In this document: one piece after another, positions 1-7,797 of the stretch
Layout of the letters: every line of letters begins with the position of its first letter
Numbering within the stretch: position 1 is the first letter of the stretch
Assembly: GCF_000817775.3 (NCBI RefSeq)
Contig: NZ_JTHE03000061.1
Location: 1 to 64,000 of the forward strand
DNA from: Lyngbya confervoides BDU141951
Lineage (GTDB): Bacteria; Cyanobacteriota; Cyanobacteriia; Thermosynechococcales; Thermosynechococcaceae
Length of the DNA stretch: 64,000 nucleotides
Direction of reading: 5' to 3'
Position numbers and translations under genes: made by a program
The notes under the pieces: generated by a model
What the model saw: the letters and a program-made list of their open reading frames with translations, nothing else
Told to the model about the DNA's origin: nothing
Databases searched by the model: none

Positions 1-45
1 TTCATCCAAATCAGAATGATTGCAGTGTAAGACTTTCAAGCTCTT

Positions 46-258
46 TTGGCATCAAGCACCATTTTCCGATCTATGTGCTATGTCAGCAACCGTCAGATGT
101 CTAACCAGACCCTTCGAGAACGATTCCGTCTCGCCCCTTCCAAAGCTGCAACCGTTTCCTTGATCATTGGTGCCACCAAAGATGCTGGGTTGATTAAAGC
201 GGATGAGTCGGAATCAGCTTCAACTCGCTATGCTCGCTATCTACCCTTCTGGGCTTAG
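46..258 (+). pseudogene. C-terminal remnant of an AlbA/Schlafen-type ATP-binding protein
   Basis: The 70 residues, readable from a TTG codon, look like the very end of the AlbA_2/Schlafen-type putative DNA-binding ATPases (often annotated RecG-like regulators): a short winged-helix stretch with NQTLRERF, then a tail ending TRYARYLPFWA. The frame is closed by TAA at 28-30, so in this window it is only a fragment. Either the gene is broken or an out-of-frame upstream part lies beyond the left edge. Such genes often sit inside type I restriction-modification loci, which fits hsdR about 750 bp downstream. Family recognition is from memory of the C-terminal pattern; moderately sure. Confidence 0.5.
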
Positions 259-345
259 AGTGCTTTAACGCAAATTCAAATGGAGTCCTCAAATATCTTA
301 AACCCCTTATAAATCAAGGCAAAAAGTGTTTTAACGCAAAAATGG
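259..345. repeat. Imperfect direct repeats before the toxin-antitoxin genes
   Basis: The motif AGTGYTTTAACGCAAA occurs at 259-274 and again at 324-339. After it both copies run into an AAATGGA-like stretch (to 284 and 345). They lie in the AT-rich gap between the ATPase remnant and the antitoxin gene. They may be duplicated operator or promoter DNA, or a scar of a small insertion. Confidence 0.5.
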
Positions 346-356
346 ACAACACTTTT
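322..356. promoter_or_regulatory. Inverted repeat, candidate antitoxin operator
   Basis: AAAAGTGTT at 322-330 is perfectly complementary to AACACTTTT at 348-356, with a 17-base spacer, and ends 35 bp before the antitoxin ATG. Type II toxin-antitoxin operons are usually autoregulated through such palindromes, so this is the natural operator candidate. No direct evidence of binding. Confidence 0.45.
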
Positions 357-391
357 AAGGCTCATTATGATCGTAAAGCTTAGGTATAGAC

Positions 392-634
392 ATGAAAGCA
401 ATAGAAACAACAGGCAGCATGGACGAAAATGGACAATTGACTCTCGACAGCGCTTTAGATGTCACCTCGCCTCAGCGAGTACGGTTGATTATTCTCCTGA
501 CAGAAGAAGACTCCGCTCCCGACGAAACCCCAACCCAAGAGGTCATCGAAGGAATTCAGCAGGGATTCAAAGAAGCCCTGAGTGGGCAAACCCTGCCCCT
601 GGCATCCATGTGGGAGGGCATTGATGCCGAGTGA
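392..634 (+). CDS. RelB-like type II antitoxin
   Basis: An 80-residue acidic protein starting MKAIETTGSMDENGQL, the pattern of cyanobacterial RelB/RelN-type antitoxins: an N-terminal beta-rich region with an ENGQL motif, then a C-terminal toxin-binding tail. It would neutralise the RelE-like toxin encoded next and probably repress the operon. Its stop (632-634) overlaps the toxin start at 624 by 11 bases, the usual coupled arrangement. The toxin frame is broken while this gene is intact. A longer frame at 367-624 is a shadow with no family resemblance. Confidence 0.72.
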   Translation: MKAIETTGSMDENGQLTLDSALDVTSPQRVRLIILLTEEDSAPDETPTQEVIEGIQQGFKEALSGQTLPLASMWEGIDAE

Positions 635-993
635 ACCTCCTGCTGTTGAAATTTCCCTTACAGTTCGATTTCAAAGCGATCTTCGCAAACTTGCTAAACG
701 CTACCGCTCCATTCGCTCAGATTTAGCCCCTCTGATTTGAACAACTGCAAGCAGGTCAAACTCCAGGCGATCGCATCACCGGGACTCAATATCAGGTTTT
801 CAAAGTTCGTCTCAAAAACAGCGACATCCAAAAGGGCAAAAGTGCTGGCTATCATCTCATTGACTACCTAAAATCCCAAGAGAGGGTCATTCTCATTACA
901 ATTTACTCAAAATCAGATATGTCGGACGTGAGCAACAGTGTTATCCACGCAGCGATCGCCCAATATGAGCAACATCCTCAAATTGACCCTTAA
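624..993 (+). pseudogene. RelE/ParE-family toxin gene, frameshifted
   Basis: From ATG 624 the frame reads MPSEPPAVEISLTVRF and on to LAPLI, then meets TGA at 738-740. Dropping one T from the TTT at 736-738 restores the family sequence LIEQLQAGQTPGDRITGTQYQVFKVRLKNSD..., which runs to TAA 991-993 and includes the family-typical NSDIQKGKSAGYHLIDYL. The whole length (about 122 residues) resembles RelE/ParE-type mRNA interferases of cyanobacteria. A single-base insertion therefore inactivates the toxin, unless it is a sequencing error or the ribosome frameshifts there. It ends 21 bp before hsdR. Confidence 0.75.
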
Positions 994-1014
994 ATATTCC
1001 TGCTCGCCTTTTGC

Positions 1015-3354
1015 ATGAACGAAGCCGAAACCCGCGCCGAACTCATTGACCCCGCCCTGCGCACCGCTGGCTGGGGCATCGTCGATCGCAGCCGCATCCG
1101 GCGAGAAGTCATCGCCCCCGGTCGCTTGCTGGGCAACGGACGCCGCGCCCCCGCCCAATTTGCCGACTACGTCTTAGAATATCGCGGCCATAAACTCGCC
1201 GTCCTCGAAGCCAAAAAACGCAGCGAACCCGATACCCTCGGTGTTGCCCAAGCCAAAGACTATGCCGCCAAACTCGAAACCCGCTTCGCCTACTCCAGCA
1301 ACGGCGACGGCATTTATCAAATCGACATGCGTACGGGTAAAGAAGGCCATATCAGCCACTACCCCAGCCCCCAAGACCTCTGGACTGCCACCTTTAGCGA
1401 AGACAATGAGTGGCGCGATCGCTTTGCCGAAATTCCCTTCGAAGATCGCAGCGGCACCTGGGAAGCCCGTTACTACCAGCACAACGCCATTCAGCACGTC
1501 CTAGAAGCGCTCTGTGCAGGGCGCGATCGCATCTTGCTCACCATGGCCACCGGCACCGGCAAAACCTTCGTGGCCTTCCAACTCACCTGGAAACTGTTTC
1601 AAAGCCGCTGGAACCTCAGCCAAAAACCCACCCATCGCCCCCGCATCCTGTTTTTGGCCGATCGCAACATCCTCGCCGACCAAGCCTTTAACGCCTTTGC
1701 CTCCTTCCCAGAGGACGCCCTCGTTCGCATTGACCCCAAAGCCATTCAAAAACGGGGACGAGTTCCTAAAAACGGCAGCGTCTTCTTCACCATCTTTCAA
1801 ACCTTCATGACCGGGAAAGATGCGCAAGGCAACCCGGCCCCCAAATTCGGCGACTATCCCCCCGACTTTTTTGACTTCATCATCATTGACGAATGCCATC
1901 GCGGTGGAGCCAAGGACGAAAGCTCCTGGCGGGGAATATTAGACTACTTTGCCCCAGCCGTTCAATTGGGTCTCACCGCCACCCCCAAACGCGAAAATAA
2001 CGCCGATACCTATGCCTACTTTGGCGATCCGGTCTATACCTATGCCCTCAAATCCGGCATTAACGATGGATTTCTCACCCCGTTTAAAGTGTGCCAGTTT
2101 GAAACCTCCCTGGATGAATACCTCTATAGCCCCGACGACGACCTCATTGAGGGGGACATTGACCCAGACAAGGTTTATACCGAGTCAGACTTTAACCGCA
2201 TCATTGAAATCGAAGAACGGGAACGGTTTCGCGTCCAGCAATTCATGGCGCAGATTGACCAAAACCAGAAAACCCTGGTCTTTTGTGCCAATCAAGACCA
2301 TGCCTTAGCCATTCGGAATCTGGTTAACCAAATCAAAATCAGCCCCGACCCCAATTATTGTGTCCGCGTCACCGCGGATGAGGGCGAACGCGGCGAACAA
2401 TTCCTGCGAGCCTTCCAAGATAACGAGAAAACCACCCCCACCATTCTCACCACCTCCAAAAAACTCTCCACCGGCGTCGATGCCCGTAACGTTCGCAATA
2501 TCGTTTTACTGCGCGTCGTTGGCTCCATGATCGAGTTTAAGCAAATTGTCGGGCGCGGCACCCGCACCTTTGAGGGCAAAGACTACTTTACAATTTACGA
2601 CTTCGTAAAAGCCTACGAACACTTTAACGATCGCGAGTGGGATGGGGAACCCGCTGCACCCGTCCCCATGCGCCCTAGCCGAACCAGTGAAGCGCCTGGA
2701 GGGTATGGGACGAGTGTGCATGGGATCGAGCAGGGATCCTCCTCCAATCCAGATCCAAAACCTCGGAAAATTATCATCCAGTTAGCTGATGGTAAAGAAC
2801 GCACCCTGCACAGTTCAATGCAAACATCGTTCTGGAGTGCAGACGGTAAACCCATTTCTGCGGCCAAATTTGTAGAACGACTCTTTGGAGAGATCCCAGA
2901 TTTGTTCAAAGATGAAGAGGAGTTGCGACAACTTTGGAGTCAGCCTGACACCCGCAACGCGCTGCTCGATGGGTTAGCAGAACGTGGCTATGGCGATGAT
3001 CAACTCAAGGAAATCACTCGCTTGATTCAAGCCGAAAACAGTGACTTGTATGATGTTTTGGCCTATATCGCCTACGCCAAACATCCCCTGACTCGCCAGG
3101 AGCGGGTGATCGCCCAGAAAACTTTAATATTTGCCAAATATGACGGCAAGCAGCGTGATTTTTTGGACTTCGTCTTGCAGCAATATGTCCAGACCGGCGT
3201 TGGGGAACTCGACCCAGCAAAATTACCAAAGCTTTTAGAACTGAAATATCATGCGCTCCACGACGCGCTCCAAACGCTGGGAAACAGTGCGACGATTCGC
3301 TCACTTTTTGTAGAATTCCAACAATATCTGTATCAGACGGATCGCGTAGCCTAA
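1015..3354 (+). CDS. hsdR: Type I restriction enzyme R subunit (HsdR-like)
   Basis: Translocase and nuclease subunit of a type I restriction system, which cuts unmodified foreign DNA after ATP-driven translocation. The N-terminus has a PD-(D/E)xK nuclease pattern (D51, E65-A-K67). A superfamily 2 motor follows: Walker A ATGTGKT at about 178-184, DECH at 292-295, LTATP soon after, and a motif VI-like QIVGRGTRT near 510-518. The C-terminal part resembles the EcoEI_R_C domain. Length (779) is normal and the frame is intact. No hsdM or hsdS is in the window; they should lie to the left, on the same side as the ATPase remnant and the toxin-antitoxin pair. A solitary SF2 helicase-nuclease is the alternative. 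Confidence 0.88.
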   Translation: MNEAETRAELIDPALRTAGWGIVDRSRIRREVIAPGRLLGNGRRAPAQFADYVLEYRGHKLAVLEAKKRSEPDTLGVAQAKDYAAKLETRFAYSSNGDGIYQIDMRTGKEGHISHYPSPQDLWTATFSEDNEWRDRFAEIPFEDRSGTWEARYYQHNAIQHVLEALCAGRDRILLTMATGTGKTFVAFQLTWKLFQSRWNLSQKPTHRPRILFLADRNILADQAFNAFASFPEDALVRIDPKAIQKRGRVPKNGSVFFTIFQTFMTGKDAQGNPAPKFGDYPPDFFDFIIIDECHRGGAKDESSWRGILDYFAPAVQLGLTATPKRENNADTYAYFGDPVYTYALKSGINDGFLTPFKVCQFETSLDEYLYSPDDDLIEGDIDPDKVYTESDFNRIIEIEERERFRVQQFMAQIDQNQKTLVFCANQDHALAIRNLVNQIKISPDPNYCVRVTADEGERGEQFLRAFQDNEKTTPTILTTSKKLSTGVDARNVRNIVLLRVVGSMIEFKQIVGRGTRTFEGKDYFTIYDFVKAYEHFNDREWDGEPAAPVPMRPSRTSEAPGGYGTSVHGIEQGSSSNPDPKPRKIIIQLADGKERTLHSSMQTSFWSADGKPISAAKFVERLFGEIPDLFKDEEELRQLWSQPDTRNALLDGLAERGYGDDQLKEITRLIQAENSDLYDVLAYIAYAKHPLTRQERVIAQKTLIFAKYDGKQRDFLDFVLQQYVQTGVGELDPAKLPKLLELKYHALHDALQTLGNSATIRSLFVEFQQYLYQTDRVA

Positions 3355-3498
3355 AGCAGTTTGGGGAGGGAGCGATCGCGCCTGCACACAAGATGGAATC
3401 AGACTCTCCCCCCCCAAAGGATCTATTCAGCAGCAGTGTGGCCCTGAGTCATCCGCTAATATTGAGATTCCCCCTAGCCAGTCACAAAGCCCAAGCCC

Positions 3499-4320
3499 AT
3501 GAACCTGCAAGGCACCTTGCGCAAAATGACAACCCAACTCAACGCAGAGGTTGACTATGCCTTGCCCATCGGCGATCGCGCCCTTCCCCTCAATCCCCTG
3601 ATCGGCCAGCCCCTCGAACTTGAATTTTCAGGCCGGATTTATTGCCAGCATTGCGGCCGCAAGACGCCCAAAAGCTACTCCCAAGGCTATTGCTACCCCT
3701 GCATGAAAAAACTAGCCGCCTGTGATCTGTGCATCCTCAAGCCCGAGCAGTGCCACTATCACCTAGGCACCTGCCGCGAGCCGGAGTGGGGCGAAACCCA
3801 CTGCATGATCGATCATGTGGTGTACCTGGCGAACACCTCCGCCCTCAAAGTCGGAATCACCCGAAGCTCTCAAATCCCCACCCGCTGGATTGATCAGGGC
3901 GCCACCGAGGCATTGCCCATTTATCAGGTGAAATCGCGCCATCTTTCTGGACTCATCGAAGTCCAAATCGCCAAATTAATGAGCGACAAAACAAACTGGC
4001 GCACCCTGTTAAAGGGAAACGGTGCTTCCCTTGATCTGAAGGCAAAGGCCCAGGAAGTTGAGGTCCAGATTGGCGAATTCATCCAAACGCTTCGGGAAGC
4101 CTACGGGGAGGATGCCGTGCAACCCCTAGAGGCCGAGATCACCACCATTCAATATCCCGTTCACCAATTCCCCCCTAAAATCACTGCTCACACCTTTGAC
4201 AAAACCCCGCTGGTAAGGGGCCATTTAAGGGGAATCAAGGGCCAATATCTGCTGCTCGATACCGGAGTCATGAATATCCGAAAATTCACCGGATACGAAG
4301 TTGCGGCCCGACCGGGTTAG
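3499..4320 (+). CDS. DUF2797 family protein
   Basis: A 273-residue protein of the DUF2797 family, function unknown. It has a cysteine-rich N-terminal half with probable zinc pairs (C49/C52, C65/C68, C75/C78, then C85 and C92). The middle VVYLANTSALKVGITR recalls the GIY-YIG-like fold, suggesting nucleic-acid contact, but no nuclease activity can be claimed. It lies 144 bp after hsdR on the same strand and runs towards tRNA-Arg on the other strand. It may be core genome rather than part of the restriction island. Confidence 0.75.
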   Translation: MNLQGTLRKMTTQLNAEVDYALPIGDRALPLNPLIGQPLELEFSGRIYCQHCGRKTPKSYSQGYCYPCMKKLAACDLCILKPEQCHYHLGTCREPEWGETHCMIDHVVYLANTSALKVGITRSSQIPTRWIDQGATEALPIYQVKSRHLSGLIEVQIAKLMSDKTNWRTLLKGNGASLDLKAKAQEVEVQIGEFIQTLREAYGEDAVQPLEAEITTIQYPVHQFPPKITAHTFDKTPLVRGHLRGIKGQYLLLDTGVMNIRKFTGYEVAARPG

Positions 4321-4338
4321 GTCCAACGTGCCGAGAAA

Positions 4339-4412
4339 CGGGACTGGCGCGATTCGAACGCGCGACCTACCGCTTAGGAGGCGGTCGCTCTATCCTGCTG
4401 AGCTACAGCCCC
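4339..4412 (-). tRNA. tRNA-Arg (anticodon CCT)
   Basis: The minus strand folds into a complete cloverleaf: 7-bp acceptor GGGGCTG/CAGTCCC with one wobble pair, D arm GCTC/GAGC, anticodon stem ACCGC/GCGGT around loop CTCCTAA (anticodon CCT), T arm GCGCG/CGCGC around TTCGAAT, discriminator G. CCA is not encoded, as usual in cyanobacteria. Its 3' end points at the restriction/toxin-antitoxin region. Confidence 0.96.
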
Positions 4413-4455
4413 AAGAATATCGCCACTCCATCATACCGAAAGACTCTCATTCTGG

Positions 4456-5058
4456 TTAGGATCCACCGCGAACCATGACCTGGCGAGAAGCTGACCAGAG
4501 TTGATTGTCCGGTAGCAATCCTGCCAGACAAACCTGGAGATACCCTTGCCCTTGCAACACAACCTTAACGCCTGAGGCCTGCACCACCTCCCCAGGGGGA
4601 CTGGTGCAAAGGGGGGATCGATCCGAGAGACCATCCACTAGGGGCTGTGGCTGGGACATTGAGCTAGATCTGCGGAGCAAAAGGTAGGGACCCCGCCAGC
4701 GCCGCGCTTCTTTGGGCACCACAAAGTAGGCTGTTTTAGAACCATCCGGGTAAACCAGCTCAAACAGTCCATCCTCGGGTCCTGGCAGCGTCACCACAGT
4801 CGACAGCTGACTTGCCGAGTGAACGTCATCGGCAATAAAGTCAACGGCTCGATTCAGCTCCTGCTGCCGTTCAAATTCTGCATCTTGCTTATTTTCAGCC
4901 TCCAGGATTAACAGCAAGGTTCCCCAGGCCATTGAGACAAAGATGCCCAGAATCGCCGAGGCGGTCAAAAGCTCAGTCAGGGTAAACCCCTTACAGGGAT
5001 TCCCACAGCACAATCGCGGTTGCATCGCCCCCTCCCCCGTCTCTAAGAAGATAGACAA
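4456..5058 (-). CDS. Prepilin-like protein (PilW/PulJ type)
   Basis: A type IV pilin-like precursor: prepilin peptidase site GFTLTE with the processed Phe after G24, Glu at mature position 5, then a hydrophobic helix of about 22 residues, and a globular C-terminal part of about 150 residues. M12 (MQPRL) is an alternative start that would leave a shorter leader. It is the last of three overlapping pseudopilin genes and overlaps its upstream partner by 16 bases, so translation is probably coupled. Such minor pseudopilins prime pilus or secretion pseudopilus assembly. Cyanobacterial hps loci (hormogonium polysaccharide secretion) carry a similar set, but assignment to a specific hps gene is not secure. 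Confidence 0.8.
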   Translation of the reverse strand: MSIFLETGEGAMQPRLCCGNPCKGFTLTELLTASAILGIFVSMAWGTLLLILEAENKQDAEFERQQELNRAVDFIADDVHSASQLSTVVTLPGPEDGLFELVYPDGSKTAYFVVPKEARRWRGPYLLLRRSSSMSQPQPLVDGLSDRSPLCTSPPGEVVQASGVKVVLQGQGYLQVCLAGLLPDNQLWSASRQVMVRGGS

Positions 5059-5627
5059 TCACTAGCCAGCGGCGAATCCAGTCTGCCCTGGTATTCCCCA
5101 GTCCGTCGCAGCCCAATGCCCACGGACATCACCAGGCAAAGGGGCCGAACCCTGGAATTGGGGACCGAAAGCACAATGGTGCCACTGTTGGCGGGATCGC
5201 GATTGCGCCCTTTGTAGTCAAAACTGATATGCCAGGGGCCAGAGCTGCGATTGTGCCGAAGCTCAACCTCCTTCAGGCGGCGATCGCCGGTGATCAGGCA
5301 AGACCCGGTAATGGTGGAGTCAACCCCAGGATTGACGGTAACGGTGCAGGTCTGACTTCTGCGGATGGCTTCGTTTTGCGCTTCGCGCAGCGCCCCTTGC
5401 AAACTCAGCAGCGCCCCCTCCAAACGCACCTGATTCAAATGATGGCGAAGACTGGGGGAAGCCATGGCCGCCAGAACACCCACCACCACCACGATGACCG
5501 CCATTTCTGTCAGCGTAAAGCCCTGATCAGGATCTAAGCCACGAGCAGGGACCCAGCCGCAGTCCCTTCGCCCTGGAACTGAGAAAGGAGAACGGCTGCG
5601 ATGCTCAGGGACAGAAAAAGGCAACAT
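5043..5627 (-). CDS. Prepilin-like protein (GspH/FimT type)
   Basis: A 194-residue pilin-like precursor with GFTLTE (processing after G36), the strongly hydrophobic AVIVVVVGVLAAMA helix, and a GspH/FimT-like C-terminal half with two cysteines in TCTV...GSCL that could form a disulfide. The leader as read is long (36 residues); a shorter one would need another start codon. It overlaps the genes before and after it (23 and 16 bases), making a tight three-gene operon on the minus strand. Role inferred: minor pseudopilin in a type IV pilus-like machine. Confidence 0.8.
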   Translation of the reverse strand: MLPFSVPEHRSRSPFSVPGRRDCGWVPARGLDPDQGFTLTEMAVIVVVVGVLAAMASPSLRHHLNQVRLEGALLSLQGALREAQNEAIRRSQTCTVTVNPGVDSTITGSCLITGDRRLKEVELRHNRSSGPWHISFDYKGRNRDPANSGTIVLSVPNSRVRPLCLVMSVGIGLRRTGEYQGRLDSPLASDCLSS

Positions 5628-6165
5628 CCGGAATGACCTCAGAATAGCGGGTACTCACTAGTTCACCGTCCTCTTCAGCATCATCGCCATCGACGTTGCG
5701 AAAAACCCGATGTTCAATTTTGAGCAGGTTGCCATCGGGGGTCGCAATTCGGCGCAGATAGTAGGGACGCTGGCCTAACATACTGGCGCGATCGCCCACC
5801 TCGGGCAGACTGCCGACCAGCATCGCCAGATAGGCTCGATCTCCGTCCGAGTCTGTGCCGCAATTATCCGTGCGATAGCCATCACGATCCTCGTTCAGCT
5901 CCAGCTCATTGGCCCAATAGCGAATTTCTTCTAAATCCTCCTGAATCCAATTGGAGGCCTCACTGATTTCTTCCGAGCGTACCTTAATGGCGGTGGCGGA
6001 AATCAAGGCCTGCATTGCTGTGGCCAGAAAGGCCGAAATGAGCAAAATTGAGATGAGGACCTCCACCAAGGAGAAGCCTCCTAGCTTCCGATCAGGGCGG
6101 CGGAGAGCCAGTCTCAGACATGATCTTGGGGGCAATGCAGGGATCATTTTGTCCAGAATCAGCAC
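5605..6165 (-). CDS. Prepilin-like protein (PilV/PulI type)
   Basis: First gene of the pseudopilin trio. GFSLVE gives the prepilin peptidase site (after G30) with Glu5 of the mature protein, followed by the hydrophobic stretch VLISILLISAFLATAMQAL and a polar C-terminal domain. M7 (MIPALPP) is an alternative start. It is divergent from the glycosylphosphotransferase gene at 6337, with 171 bp between the two starts, so the pseudopilins and polysaccharide synthesis may share a control region. Confidence 0.8.
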   Translation of the reverse strand: MLILDKMIPALPPRSCLRLALRRPDRKLGGFSLVEVLISILLISAFLATAMQALISATAIKVRSEEISEASNWIQEDLEEIRYWANELELNEDRDGYRTDNCGTDSDGDRAYLAMLVGSLPEVGDRASMLGQRPYYLRRIATPDGNLLKIEHRVFRNVDGDDAEEDGELVSTRYSEVIPDVAFFCP

Positions 6166-6230
6166 AAATGATGAAATTTAAGGACATTGTATCGGTTTTA
6201 TCGGGGATCCTGAGACTCGATCCAGAAGAT

Positions 6231-6259
6231 TTAATTTACGGGAATCCTAAGGTTATGAT
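6231..6259 (+). promoter_or_regulatory. Possible promoter of the glycosylphosphotransferase gene
   Basis: In the gap between the divergent starts, TATGAT (a good -10 match) is preceded 17 bases upstream by TTAATT, a weak -35. Transcription would start about 80 bp before the ATG at 6337. Prediction by eye only. Confidence 0.3.
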
Positions 6260-6336
6260 CCACACGGAGCAGCTCGCGTCCCCTGGCCGCTGGTGAGCGA
6301 TATTCCCCATATCCACGCCCCCTATCCGCCCCTTCC

Positions 6337-7758
6337 ATGCCCCAGCGCAAGAAAAAATCAGTCTTTCAGGTTATTAAGCTTTCAGCGAGACGCATCTGGG
6401 GCTTCCAACGGATTCTAGATGCCCTGGTTGCCACCGGATTGCTGCTGCTGTGCACGGTATACTTTGAGGCCCGGATCAATCAGGCCTATTTAATTTTGGC
6501 GGGCCTCACCCTGCTGTTAACGCCCCCCTTGATGAAGCTGGTCGGCGTGTATGATGCCCTCAATACCGACCGCCCTCAAACGCGCTTTCCCCAAATTTTA
6601 ATGGGTTGGACCCTAGTGGCCACCCTGCTGATGTTTCTGGGGTTCTTTACCCAAACTTCGATTGTCTTTTCCAGACAGCTAATTTTTACTTGGCTGCTGA
6701 TGACCCCCATCGCTCTGGGCGTTAATCACCAGTTCATTCACTATCTGCTCAGACACCTGCAGGCATCAGGCCACTACAGCAGAAAGGCAGTCATTGCCGG
6801 CACGGGTAATCTGAGTGCCATGCTGGCCGGACAACTGCGCAGCTCCCCGGAACTGGGGCTGGAGCTTTGTGGTTTTTTCTCCGACACCCGTTTTCCGAAC
6901 CAGCCCACCCCGGCAGAATTTAAGCCCGCCCTGGGCACCTTGGAAGAACTGCCCATCTACGTGCGTCGCTATCGCGTGGATGTGGTGTATCTTACCCTCC
7001 CCCTGCATCAGGAATCTCAAGTGTCCAAACTGCTGAGGGACCTTCAGGACACCACGGCCTGCGTGTACTTCGTGCCCAATATCACCATGTTCACGCTCAT
7101 GCAGGCCAAAACTTACGATATCAACGGTATTCCCCTGATTTCAGTCTGGGAAATCCCCTTTTCTGACCTTCAGTACTTTCTAAAGCGCATCTTCGATATT
7201 CTGATAGCGACAGCAGCCCTGATAATCCTCAGTCCCTTGATGGTGGCGATCGCGGTGGCGGTGAAGATCACCTCGCCTGGCCCCATCCTGTTTAAGCAAA
7301 AGCGCTACGGCATCAGCGGGCAAGAGATTAAGGTCTATAAGTTTCGGTCCATGACGGTGCTAGAAAATGATAGCGAGGTTAAGCAGGCCACGAAGGACGA
7401 CCGACGAATTACCCCGGTGGGCCGCTTCCTGCGTAAAACCTCCCTGGACGAGCTGCCCCAGTTTTTTAACGTGCTCCAGGGACGCATGAGTATTGTGGGT
7501 CCTCGACCCCATGCGGTGGCCCACAACGAATATTACCGTCAGCGCATCCAGGGCTACATGCTGCGCCATCTGGTTAAGCCCGGCATTACCGGTCTGGCCC
7601 AGGTGAATGGCTATCGCGGCGAAACCGAAACCCTGGACAAAATGCAAGCCAGAATTGACTATGACCTCAAGTATTTGCGCCAGTGGTCCCTTTGGCTGGA
7701 TATGGTGATCATCTTCAAGACGGTACTGGTGGTTTTGAAGCGGCAAAATGCCTATTAA
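6337..7758 (+). CDS. Undecaprenyl-phosphate glycosylphosphotransferase (WcaJ/EpsE type)
   Basis: Starts repeat-unit synthesis of an exopolysaccharide by moving a sugar-1-phosphate from a nucleotide sugar onto a polyprenyl phosphate carrier in the inner membrane. The N-terminal half has about four to five membrane helices, then a CoA-binding-like/Rossmann region (VIAGTGNLS). The C-terminal sugar transferase domain begins near residue 282 (KRIFDILIATAALI), with KFRSM, the conserved [15 protein letters not shown] and VGPRPHA. Length 473 is typical. It is divergent from the pseudopilin operon. The sugar cannot be told from sequence. A second paralogue lies at 17808. Confidence 0.9.
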   Translation: MPQRKKKSVFQVIKLSARRIWGFQRILDALVATGLLLLCTVYFEARINQAYLILAGLTLLLTPPLMKLVGVYDALNTDRPQTRFPQILMGWTLVATLLMFLGFFTQTSIVFSRQLIFTWLLMTPIALGVNHQFIHYLLRHLQASGHYSRKAVIAGTGNLSAMLAGQLRSSPELGLELCGFFSDTRFPNQPTPAEFKPALGTLEELPIYVRRYRVDVVYLTLPLHQESQVSKLLRDLQDTTACVYFVPNITMFTLMQAKTYDINGIPLISVWEIPFSDLQYFLKRIFDILIATAALIILSPLMVAIAVAVKITSPGPILFKQKRYGISGQEIKVYKFRSMTVLENDSEVKQATKDDRRITPVGRFLRKTSLDELPQFFNVLQGRMSIVGPRPHAVAHNEYYRQRIQGYMLRHLVKPGITGLAQVNGYRGETETLDKMQARIDYDLKYLRQWSLWLDMVIIFKTVLVVLKRQNAY

Positions 7759-7797
7759 GGCCGATTCTTGCAGCAATAAAGCCCACCGAACACCGCC

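Noticed and set aside
3355-3420. Terminator after hsdR
   Set aside because: TTTGGGGAGGGAG can pair with the downstream CTCCCCCCCCAAA but the loop is over 30 bases and no U-run follows.
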